Source: Edolisoma coerulescens (lineage: Eukaryota > Chordata > Aves > Passeriformes > Campephagidae). From it: 64,000 bases of DNA. Positions 26,501 to 38,500 of this stretch are shown piece by piece; within the stretch, counting starts at the first letter, position 1, and every line of letters starts with the position of its first letter. Below the pieces are notes generated by a model. That model had not been told where the DNA came from. It saw only the letters and a list, made by a program, of their open reading frames with translations, and did not search any database. A program made the translations under genes and the position numbers. The stretch covers positions 1,485,330 to 1,549,329 of the forward strand of contig VWZW01004140.1 of assembly GCA_013397115.1 (NCBI GenBank), in the 5' to 3' direction.

Positions 26501-29500
26501 ACTGAGTTACTGCGGAATCACACCTCATATTTTTATGTCATTGCTATGATTCTTTTTAATTGAATGTAAATCATGCTTAGGCCCATGTTTTGCAAAGTGC
26601 TGCTAAACATGAATGCTGCTGTGACTGAGAGCTATGCTCTGCAGAGCTGGTAGGGAGGAAATAAACTTAATGGACTCGATATTATACTTCTTTTAAAAAA
26701 TAATTTAAAAATGAGCACAGCATGGCCAGCAGTGACCCCCATAACCCAGTAGCCTCTGCCAAGCAACTGGCCCTTAGAAGCAGTTCTGCAGTTAATTGGA
26801 CACCAGTGCTGGGATTGCCACAGCAAATCACATCAGCAGCCTGGCCCTGGAGTATCTCCTGTGACAGAGCCCAGCACCAGCTGTTCCAGGGAAAGATCAA
26901 AATATTCCCCTGGTGGAAAATCATGACATAATCTGCCCGCTGGGGCAGTTCCTTTCTGCGTCTGAGCTGGGGAGCATGCTGGGAGATGAAAAGATTGATC
27001 TCTGCTATTTTATTGCCTTATCTAAAGTAACTTTGAATCTCCTCAAAAAGATGAACATTTCTGATTTTGTTGGGTTTTTTCAACACTGCCTCGATGCCAT
27101 TTTGCTGCCGTGAGTTCTGTGGGTTGCATAAAGGAATGTTGCTCTGATTTCATTTGTATTTCCTTCAAGTTTCTGGGTTTTTCCATTTCTTCTTTGCAGG
27201 GTTTCATTGCCATTTTACCCTCCTAATCTTTTATACCTCTGTCATGATCTTTTTAATTATGTCCTGCTCTTGTCAGTTTTAGTTCTTGCCTCAGTTTCCA
27301 TAGATCAGATGAAGCCAAGGGAGTTTGTAGCTTCCAAGCAGGAAAATGGTTTTTGTCATGGAGTTACACCCTGCAAAGATCTGTCCCAAAACTCCCAAAC
27401 CAGGCAACATTTGTGACCTGTCTCAAATCTCCATAAGGATTATGATGACAGCAGTGAATTTAATGAACACAGAGCATGACTAACTTAAGGATCTAAAGAT
27501 TACATCTTCGACACAAAACAGAGGGCTTTTAGGAACAGGAATTCCTGTGATGTTATCCCATTTTTTATTATTGTAAGTATTCAATTCTTCAGTTACCGTG
27601 GTGGGATTTTTGAGGCCAGGACTTGCACTTTGTGTCTCCCTTCCAGCTCAGGGCAGCGATGACACCACACTTGCAGGAGTCAGCAGATAAAACAGACCAC
27701 TTAGAAACTCCTCTTTATCGTTACTGTCACTTTTTTTCCTTTCCTTCTCTCAGATGATCACTCAAGAGTGAGGTTGCAGCTGCTGGATGGGGACCCTCAC
27801 TCCGACTACATCAACGCCAATTACATCGACGTAAGGCTCCCGGACATTCCCCCTGTGACAAACTCGCCTGTGACAAGCCTGCTTACGAATTTGGTGCCTC
27901 TGACACAGGGACAGACTGTGGATCTGATATGAATGACAGCAGAACGCTGTACAAACATCGTGTTGTGACAGGGAGAAGGTTCTCAGTCTCCAGTTTATTT
28001 TGTCTGACCAATCTGGACAGATGGAGATTTCCTGTGTTTGACAGATCCACCAGCATAAGTGGGACGTGGGCTAAATATGATGGATGCAGAAATCAATATC
28101 AGCCCCTCACAATAGCATTAGCTGATATCTGAGACTTGCCAGCTCCTCACAGAGTTGTGGTGCAGAAGGCATGTGTGTAAACAGACTGACTCTTTTTTTA
28201 AGTGTTAAAAAATGACATTGGAAAAGCAGCCTCTGTCTCACACACGGAGTGATCCAGTGAACGTGCATTTCTTGAATGCTGCTCCTAAGTCACAGGAACA
28301 GGAAATGTTTAGAATAGTTTCTTGAAAGGACAGAAGGTGCCCTCACAATTTTCACAGAGACAAATTCATATCTTTCTTCTTTTTAAACAAGAAGATGCAG
28401 TGTTTTGCCTATCTGTTTTCAGAGTTACCCTCAGGTAACACAGGGCTTGTGTTTCTTTGTGGAAATAGTTAAAAAGTGCCCCATTCCTGTCTTGTCCTTG
28501 GCATAAAGAGGTTGTGTTACTCAGCCTGAACAAGATACTTAAAATCTCCCAGGGCAGCCCAGTTGCCCCTCCATTCATTCCATAATCAGTTATACACTGC
28601 CAGAGGCAGCAGTTGGCACCTGGAAAGTATCAAACCCATGGTGGGCTTTGTCTGAGCTCTGATCTCACAGACACTCATCTCTTCTCTCTTTTTTCCAGGG
28701 CTACCATCGGCCTCGCCATTACATTGCAACTCAAGGCAAGTTCATTCTTGTATGTCTAAATATTTGCAAACCCACTGCTGCTTTACGCTGTTGTAGGAGC
28801 TGTTTATGGGGTGACATCACCTGTTTTGGGGAACATCTGAAAATCTGTTTTAGGGGCAAAAAAAAGGGAAGAATATAGAATTTTTGCAGATCTTCAAGGT
28901 ACTCAGGCTTAAAACCTCAGCTTCAGGAATAAAAGATGCCACAGACTTAGAGGTGGCAGTACAGCCTAGAATGTGTCATTTGGGCATGAAGTATGAGAGG
29001 AGAGCTAAAGGGGACTCTGTGGATCTTGGGTTTACCTTCTGGAGTGAAATTGCGTGAGGTGGGGAGTGTGAATAAGCTGTGACTGATGAGCCTTTGAGGG
29101 GAACTGGTAGGAAATGCATCTGAACACCTTCTGTAAGGTACTTGATGAGTTTCCTATAAGAAAGGAAATAAGGTCAGGGAGAGGCTCTAGACTGACAAAC
29201 CACTTGTGAGCACTGGCTCTTTGGCTGTTGGAACATGGAATTTTTCTGGGGAAACTTCAAAAAAGGGCTAATTTCTGCATGTTTCCTTCCTCCTTCCTAA
29301 TTGATCAATATTAGAGTGTGAAATGGGGGAATATCAGTGCTGCATCAGGTGTGAATTACAGCACAGCCTTAATTACAGGTGCAGTGTAGGGTACATCCTT
29401 GTCCCATCACTTACACACAGCTACCTGCTGGAGCCATCCCCACTGTTACTGTACCACCATCATCTCTGTGAACCTTAAATACCTGCTGTGAGGAAGGGTG

Positions 29501-32500
29501 TGATCTCCCAGAGAGCTCCAGGCTGTTCGTGTCTGTAACCCTGAATCACAGAGGGATGCTCTGAGAGGGAGAGCAGGGTCCTGTGGGAACAGGACAATGG
29601 CTGGAGAACAGCTGGAAGGAGATGTTGGCATTCCATGCACTCTCTTGAGATGTCCCTTTTGTCTTCTCTCCTGCCCCAGGGCCGATGCAGGAGACAGTGA
29701 AGGATTTCTGGAGAATGATTTGGCAAGAGAACTCTGCGAGTGTTGTCATGGTCACCAACCTGGTGGAAGTGGGCAGGGTAAGGTGCCACTCCCAATGTGT
29801 AAAACCAGACCAGGGCTGGGTTTAACCCAGAGCTGCTGCTCAGGAGAGCTCAGCAGAGAAATGCCTTTTGCTTCCTGCAGTAAAGAAATTAACTCAGCCA
29901 CTCTGGGTTTTTCTGTAAAATGTTGGATTTTGTAATACTTAGCTGCTTCCCTTCTAGATTAATAAGGATCATGTTCCTGCTGTAAGTCTGGGCTTTGGCA
30001 CAGTTATACAGATTTATGCTAGCTCAGAAGCTGTCTCCTTCCTCAGTACAGAAGGGAAAATGTACTCCTGTAATAGTTATTCCTTATCTGATGGTTTGAA
30101 TACTCCTCTAAAAATCCGGAGGAGTGAGGATGTGTGACTGGTGCTCCAACTATCAAAAGACCTCTTTACAGGGGAGTCCAAAGCCTGGAGTTCCTGAGGT
30201 CACTGTTCCTGGTGGATTGTGGTTTTTGTGGATCCTGGGACCGCCCAGCAGTGTTGGTCTCCTAAACACCCACCAGTTCCCTCTCTTGGACTTACCTGGA
30301 CCAGACACCCCTGTGTCAGCACAAGGCAATTCCCAAAGCCCATCATGGGACCAAACATGGATAACTCAAAAGGTGTAGGCTAAACCTCAGGGAGTAAGAA
30401 GACAGAATGTCTGGGGTGGGTTTCCCCAGCATGGACTTTAATTTAGAGACTTTCTCAGCCAGAAACTGAGAGTTCTTAAAAAATTTTGTCCTGATGTTTG
30501 TCACTTTCCATTGCTTTGGTACTAAGAAAAATTTAAATGATCATTTACTCCAAGCCATTAAAATTCAGCTGCTTTGTGTTTGATTTCCCTTAGATCTCAT
30601 GGTTGAATGCCAGCTGCTTCTGTTCATTTATTGCTATTTATTCTATTTTACCTTCTACTGACACTTCACTTCGAAATAAATGCCTCTGTGTAAAACAAAA
30701 AAACCCCTAACAACAAAAAACCCACAACAAACCTACATTAATCATATTTAATATTTATAAAACCCCTTTCAATTATGACTGGAACTGGAACATGAAGCCT
30801 GCTTTGCAGCAGCTAATTGCTTCAGCTTTAGGTATTGTTCCACTCTTTCATGCTAGAGCATTTAATAACCTGATAGTCTTTGTTAGCCTAAATATCCCTT
30901 CTGGAACTCCACAGCCTCGCTTTTATTTCTTCTGGTCGTTTTGCACATGGCTCCTAGAGCTGGCTAAGCTGGGATGTGTTTACCTGCTCAGAAGATTTCT
31001 CTCTTGAGCCTTAGTTGAAGCCTGTCACAGCTGGTAAAATGCCAAGTTTGTGTCCACATCTGATAAAGAAAGCTCAAACAAATGTAGTGTCTCAACATGT
31101 GTCCCACAATCCCCATGAACTGAAATTCTTTGGCTAAACAGAGTTCAGAATTAAGGGAGCAGTAGCACAGATTTTTCTCAAAAGGGATGGTGGCAGTGAC
31201 TGCCAGGTGTTCTGTACATCTGATGTGGGCAGGGCACGTCTGGAAATTCAAAGAAGACTTAAAAAAAAAGAAAATATCTAAATGCATCCTTTGCATTTGT
31301 AGGTACAACAATGGGAACTTTAAAAACATCCTCCCAGTGGTTTCTATGTATGGCAAAGGAATTTTGATCTAATTTATGCAGTTAATTTTGGCAATTCTGC
31401 GCATCAGAAGAAAGCCCAATTTGCATTGGCTTCAGCTTGAAAGTGGAGGAGAATGTAGGTCAGCTCTGACTCAACTTGAACTAGCTCCTCTGAATATTTT
31501 GCTTTTCCCCCCAGGTGAAGTGTGTTCGGTACTGGCCGGATGACACAGAAGTCTACGGAGACATTAAAGTCACATTAATTGAGACAGAGCCACTGGCAGA
31601 GTATGTCATCCGTACATTCACTGTCCAAAAGGTAAGGAGGTCTCCAGGCAGCTGGAACTGTGGCACACTTGTGTTCAGAAACTGTGGGAAACACATCCAG
31701 AACGCTCTTGGAGATGGGAGCTGTGCTGTTTGGACAGGCTTCACTTCAGCAAAGAAAATTTTTGACAGGGATTCCATTTTTGGACAAATGATTTTACAGG
31801 AACATCTTGATGCAGCCACAAAGTGGAATCCACAGTGCATAAAGTTTAACTGCATCCAAAAGCCAGCAGATAGCTGATGGCATGCCAGGAATAATAACTG
31901 CCTAGTTTCACAGTGGCAAATGGCAGAGGAAAAAAGGTACCAGTTAAACTGGATGCCAGGTAGGGTCCCCTTTCAACAGAAATGAGAATATAATAAACGC
32001 AAGAGTATAAAAACTATCCCCAAACCAGCAGGATTTGGAAGATTTTGTTACTTGTAATTAGAAATTGGAAGTCTAAGTGTCAGAGTATTCCAGGTCTGTT
32101 CAAATTACTTTCCAAACACTCAGTAAGTGGTTTTAAAGCTTTTCCAAAATTCCTGCTCAATGAACTTTAGCCACACTGGGAATATTGTTTCAGTTTTCTG
32201 ATACATCAGCTCCAGATTTCATTAAATCATTGAAAAACTTGGTGAGAAATGGTAATGCCAAAATCTGACAGGTTAGAGGAGCTGCTGCTGGATTCCACCC
32301 ACATTTCCTGTACTATCAAACACAGCTGATCCTCAGTTCTGGGTTACCCTTTGCAGGGCAGATAAAGGTGTGATTTTCACATACCAACAACTTGCTCTCA
32401 CCACAAAAGATGGTTCTAGATACCAATTTTTGTCCTTTTCACTTTCAGCAGTATCTCAAACTGAGAATTTTTGCCAGGAGATGGCAAAAAATCTGCTGTT

Positions 32501-35500
32501 ACCTGGGGCATGCCCACTCTCGAGGTGTTCGCTCCCCAGGCTTTTGCTTCAATGCCTCAAACAGGATTTAGGAGTGAATTTTTGGTGGTTTATGGCTATA
32601 ACACAAGAGGATGTGGGTGAACACAGCCATGGGTGCTGGGGCTGAGGCCACCCTGATGAGCTGAGTTTGAACTCTGAGACCACAGGTTGGAACTGGGAGC
32701 TGGTCCCACCTTCCCAGCTCTCAGGTGAGCATTGCCCGCCTAACTGGGAACTGGAATTTGGCTGAAAACCTTTTCAGAGTGAAATCAGCTTGGGACACAT
32801 CTCCATGTGTAGCAAGAGCTCAGTGCTTGTTATCCTCCTGCGTGAGGGAAGGCAGCAGGGAGAAGAATATGCTGATTGGAGTCTGATGGAAGGAAAATAG
32901 AGGCTGTGTTGTCTCCTCAGAAAGGCTACCATGAGATCCGAGAGATTCGGCAGTTCCACTTCACCAGCTGGCCGGACCACGGCGTCCCCTGCTACGCCAC
33001 GGGGCTCCTGGGCTTCGTGCGCCAGGTCAAGTTCCTCAACCCCCCCGAGGCAGGACCCATCGTGGTGCACTGCAGGTAGGCCAGCTCTCCACCCTCCTCC
33101 AGCAGCTTTTCCCTCTCTTTGCTCCTTGCCTGGCAAGAACCAACAGCTGTTTAAGGGTGTCGTTTGTGGGCCTTGCTAGAAAACAAAGGGAAATACGGTT
33201 TTCTTCCCTGAAGTGGCGGGTCTGGAGCCAAGCTGGCATGAGTTGGAGATGGTGGAATGAGGTCAGAGAGGGCCTTTCAAATGTAGAAGACCCCCCCCAG
33301 TGGTCTGTGCTCTGTTGGGTGCTCGGAGCAGGGCTGGGGAAGTGGTGAATATCAGGGACAGCCACTCTAGGCCCTCAAACCTCATGTGGCAGAACAGACA
33401 AAGCTCACAAAAAGGGAATTTCAAATCAACTTTGCTTTTCTGTACCCACGTGTGCTGCAGCTCAGCTTTGTACCAGCATTAAAGGTCTTACCTGGTCTGG
33501 GGGGAGGTGTCCCTGCCCACAGCAGGGGAGTTGGAACTACATCTGCTTTAAGGTCCCTTCCAACACAGACCATTCCATGATTTTATGTTTTTATGATGTG
33601 AAGTATTTGGCTGGCTGGGTCTGGCTTCCAGCCCTTGGCCACCTTGGCTTCCTGAAAGCCTGGGAGTTGGGGTGGGAATCTCAGACTTCCAGACAGTAAA
33701 TAAAAGGAGTTAAATTACTCCCAGTGCAAGGAATGGCATTGCTACAAACCCAGAGCTTGGGTTTGTAGCAGCAGCCACATCTGCAGGGCTCAGGGCACGT
33801 GTGAGCTAAAGAAGATGTGGCTTGAGAGCAGAGCTGGCTGTCCCAAAATCTCACTCCTAATCCATCCACAGGGAACTGCCTGTAGTTCCCACTCTGTGTC
33901 TTGAGAAAGAGAGAGAAAATACATCCCACAACTACTTTAAAAAGGAAAATCAATTAAATCTTCTTTTTTAAGCAGTTTTGGATTGGGTGGGTGTTTTGTT
34001 TTGTTGGATTTTTTTTTTTTTTAGCAAGCAGTGAGTCAGTTTTATAACCAAGTACAGCTACGCCAGAGGAGTTGGCAGAAGAGATTACGTTTAGAGCTCA
34101 GGGCCTGAGCTTGCTGCTTTGGTGCCATGACATGGGGCTGGCCCTGGAAGGTGTCTGAACCTGACTCATTGTCACCAAGAAAGCAAGGAGAGATTTTTCA
34201 TCCTTCCCATTTTAATGAATAAATGCCATTTCCTCCATGTTATTTATCTGCTTTTGAATTTTAATGATTTGCTTTAAGTGGTAATTACCAAATTCTCCCC
34301 ACTGATGCCTGGCTGGATAAGATCACTGTTCGATATTTATGAAGTGCTAGGATCCTCTAAATATAGAACTGTCCTAACTATTTGTTAAAATTCTGAAAAG
34401 CTGAGAGATAAAGGGAGAGAAAATGCCACTTATTCATTAAAATTCTGCAAATGAAAAATATCTTCTCTCTATTCAGCAGTTGATTAATCTGGTCCATTAA
34501 TTTATGGTCATTCATATCTCCTTGCTTTCGGCTCTGGTGGAGTTTTCAGTGCAGCTGAAGTTTCCCTGAGCAGAGTTCTCCTGCTGCCCTCAGAGTAATG
34601 TGAAGAGACGTTCTCCTCTCTCTATCCTTCACACCTAAGCAGCTTGGATGATTTCCCGGAGGGGAAGGAGGACACGATGACAACACAGTTTAGCAGGAGA
34701 TGGCCCAATTCTCACAAGCAGTGGGGAGCTCTGAACTGAAGGGTTTGAGTAGCCTCGAGCTGCTTTCTCTGTAATTTACAATCCCTAACTTGAAATCACC
34801 CTCCTCAGGATCCAAACTCCTCCGGATTAAAAAGGGAAAAGAAATGTTTGAGGTGGAGGACTGAGCTCCTTTCATCATGCCCGCTGGAGTAAATGTGTGC
34901 ATGCCTTCTAAAGAGTCCCAGGGAAGAAAATTTCTGGAATTGTGTCTGTTTGCAACCCGGAGGCTGCTCTCCCACACCCTGTGTGAGAGGTGTGCAGGTG
35001 ACCTGACCTGTAAAATTATAATTACTATTTTTGCAATATTTTGTTGATGTTCAATAACACAAAGCTTTTGTTTCTGCTTCCCTTTCACGAAATATTACTT
35101 CCCCTCTTTCTCTTGAGCCCTTAAACAGAAAAATGAATCCAGCGGGGAGCAGGAGCAGCTCCTGGGAGAAGACAGCATTTTGTGTGCTGCTGTTATTCTC
35201 TCCTCCACAGAGCCCTGCCTCTGCACAGTCCCTTGATCACCAGACCCTCCTGGTTTGTTCTTTTCCAGTGCTGGGGCCGGGAGGACAGGGTGCTTTATTG
35301 CCATCGACATCATGCTCGACATGGCAGAGAACGAAGGCGTGGTGGATATATTCAACTGCGTGCGAGAGCTGCGCTCCCAGAGGGTCAACTTGGTGCAGAC
35401 AGAGGTGGGTGCCAGCAGCTCCCCCTGCACGAGGTGCTGCTTTCCTGTCAGCTCCTCTGCCCAGCAATTCATTAAGTCAACGCTGGCTCGCTCTGTGCCT

Positions 35501-38500
35501 TGATTATGCAGAACTTTCAGTGGCTAAACATGCCCGGATTTGCACCGAATCAATTCGCTGGCAGCTGCTCAGGGCCTCCAAGACAGGAGGGCAAACCTTG
35601 AAGTTTAGGTCTGTGCATTGCTGATTAATTTTATTCTCATAGTAGGAAAAAAAGAGCTCCCGAAGCCTCTCATGACTCATTCATAGCAACACTGCAGGCT
35701 CCAGTAGTACCTAGTGTATATCAATTACAAGCTAAGCAAACAAAATATCCTTGATTCAAGCTCTGGGTGCTGATTAAGCAAGGTGCTCCATCACACAGTG
35801 CCTGGCAGCTGCACAGACTCCTGTGGATGTTATCCTGTTGCACAGGTTTTATGTGTGTCCCTTGACCCCTTCCCCTCCTGAGGGACAGGGCAATAGCCTG
35901 GAACAGAGAAGGGCTCTTAACTTTGTTGGACTTCCCATATTTACTTTAGGGAAAGAGTTTTACCCAGAATACCCAGAAGCCAGGGTTCTGAAGAGACAGA
36001 CAGATGTGACCTCCTAGTTCTGTACAGCTGTGCCAGGGAAGGTTAAATTGTATATTAGGAAAAGTTCCCTCACTGAAAGGGTTGTCCATCCCTGGCACAG
36101 CTGCCCAGGGCAGTGGTGGAGTCACCATCCCTGGAAGGATTTGACAGACGTGTAGATGTGGCACTTGGGGACGTGTTCAGTGGTGAATCTGGCAGTGCTG
36201 GGTTGGACACAGTGATCTTAGAGGTCTTTTCCAACCTAAACAGTTCCATGATTCTCTGGTGTCACTGGAGGCCCATCCCTGACCATTGCCTTGTGAACAG
36301 AGAGGCTTTACCCCCTGATGTCCTCCTCAGCCCACCCCCATTTTGTCCCAACACCCCTGAGAGTGCCGACTCCCCATTTTCCTTGTAAATCTGAAAGGAA
36401 CACGTGAGACCTCACGCTCAATGGTGGATGAAATATGCTCACAAAGCTGTCACACAGCACACTCTGTAATTTGTCTCCACGTGAAACAGAGCCAAATATG
36501 CATATTGGGCATGACTTAAGAAGAAAAAGAAGAGTGATATTTCATGATCTGTATTCAAAATATGATTTTAATATCTCCTCCCCTCCGCTGTGCAGGAGCA
36601 GTATGTGTTTGTCCATGATGCCATTCTGGAGGCGTGTCTGTGTGGCAACACGGCCATTCCAGTCTGTGAGTTCAGATCCATATATTACAACATCAGCAGA
36701 CTGGATCCACAGACCAATTCCAGCCAGATAAAAGATGAGTTTCAGGTAATTTCATATGTCTCAGTCACTGCAGTTGGTGTATTGAAGGTGTTCAATCAAT
36801 TTCTGTGTGTTGTTTTGTGATTTCCAGCAGGGCAGAGAAGGGGGACACTGAGCCAAGGTCTGATTTCAGTTGATTTTTGTTGTACATCTGGGTCAGGCAG
36901 AGGTTTGTTTTTGAGCATGGACTATTCAGCCTTCAGCAAGCAAAAAATTGTCCCCATCATTCCAGCAGGGGAAGGGTAGTAATTTTCACATATAATGTGT
37001 ACTTCTTATTTTAATAAGTATTGTGTTGTTCATTTTCTTCCATAATTTATACAGAAACATTTATGCCCCAAGGTGCCTTATTATCCATTCTTGGGGCTCA
37101 TATGGTGCTTCCAAGCCTTGACAATCAACTTGTTGACAACCTTCCACACAGGGGAGGCAGGGAGCTCAGTGAGCATTATTTTGGCTATTGTTAATTTTCA
37201 ATTAAATGTCAGTGAATCCCTCAGTTCACCGTAGATGTTTTGCCAGGTACCTGGTGATGGACAGTTAAACTCACAGGTGCTCCATTAGTGCTCTTTGCCC
37301 AGGGAAAGCAATAAAATGGGGGTCCCTCCTTTGTTTCCTGTCGCTGTTGCTTTTCCCACCCTGGTAAGTGAGCTTGGGACACTCCAGCCACGGGCCCTGT
37401 GCAGTTGTACCTCTCACACAGTGGAGGATTCACCCAGAATTCTGAACACTGACCTAAGCTTTCCAGTCTTATTCCCCATGAATCTATAATTCTTCCCTGT
37501 GAGTCTGAAGAGACCCTGGCACAGGGTGCCCAGAGAAGCTGTGGCTGCCCCTGGATTCCTGGAAGTGTCCAAGGCCAGGCTGGACGGGGCTTGGAGCAAC
37601 CTGGGCTAGTGGAAGGTGTCCCTGCCCATGGCAGAGGTGGAATGGATGGGCTATAAGGTCCCTTCCACACCAAAACCTTCTGCGGATCTATGATTTTGAG
37701 CCAACATTGATGTAAGGAAAAAACAAGATTGTGGGAAATTTGGAGCAAGGTGAGTTTGATGGGAAAGAGAGAGACACACCTTCTATTTGTTGAGGCCACT
37801 CATAGTCAGAATAAAAGATTGCTTTAATTGTAGTAAATTCCCACCCCCTCTCCCAGGAATGTGTCTTTTGCAGCAAGAGAATGCCTTTTGGGAGCCCCAG
37901 CCTGAGTCAGAGGCCTCTTCTCCTCCCTCTCTATGCAAAGGGAGAATGTGTGTCTTTTATCTGAAGCCTTACAGGGAATCATCAGGGTTGGTATAGTGAG
38001 ATAAAGGATGTGGATCCCAGCTGATGACAGTTCAATTAAAAAAAGATCCGGTTCTATCAAGTGATAGCAGATCTGTAAAAGTGTTTCTGGTTCTGAACGC
38101 TTGGCATGAAGGAGCCACAGCCGAGCTTCATCAAATGCTGTTTAAAAAACCCACACTATTAAAAAAAAAGCCACCGCTTGCTGGGTGCATTTTGTCATGA
38201 TATGAGATGGGATTTGTCACCTCTGTGCTTGTTCTTTCGAGCTGCCAGGGGCTGGCAGCTCCTGTGGGAAGGAACTGCTCCGCTGTGCTTTGCATAAGAG
38301 GTTCGGTGTCTGTCTCGTTGTAGAATCTATTTTTACAGGATTTTGGCTCAGAGCGTTCCTCAGCCCTGATTGTCTGGGTTTAATGCAAAGTCTCTCTGCT
38401 GCAATCTTTAGGAAGCAGTTGATGTAACTAGAGATCTGTGCTTGCAGTTTGTGGTGTTTAGGTCCCACTGGCCCTGAGGTGAGGCTGGATGTATTTCTCA

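Larger units (their letters stand above)
20164..27753 (+). other. PTPRT intron (local 2), 7590 bp; largest complete intron here
   Basis: GTAGGT donor and TTCTCTCAG acceptor, phase 1. It holds an A/C-rich low-complexity tract at 21190, one CR1 fragment at 23957, and unrecognised unique sequence. An open frame at 22084-22341 has no splice sites or known domain and is treated as chance. Sequence around 26090-26200 is repeat-free and could be a conserved non-coding element. Confidence 0.85.
33076..35268 (+). other. PTPRT intron (local 7), 2193 bp
   Basis: GTAGGC donor and TTTTCCAG acceptor, phase 2. It holds a CR1 3' end at 33492, a strong hairpin at 33734-33777, a T-rich run near 34008, and a repeat-free AT-rich block at about 34200-34520 that may be conserved non-coding DNA. 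Confidence 0.88.

Noticed and set aside
31632..31877. Extension of exon 6 into the intron (open frame to 31877)
   Set aside because: The canonical GTAAGG donor and the exact continuation into exon 7 make normal splicing far more likely.
37221..37799. Antisense open frame of 192 codons
   Set aside because: Contains the same CR1-derived peptide (SKPRPAWPW type) as other copies; no gene context.
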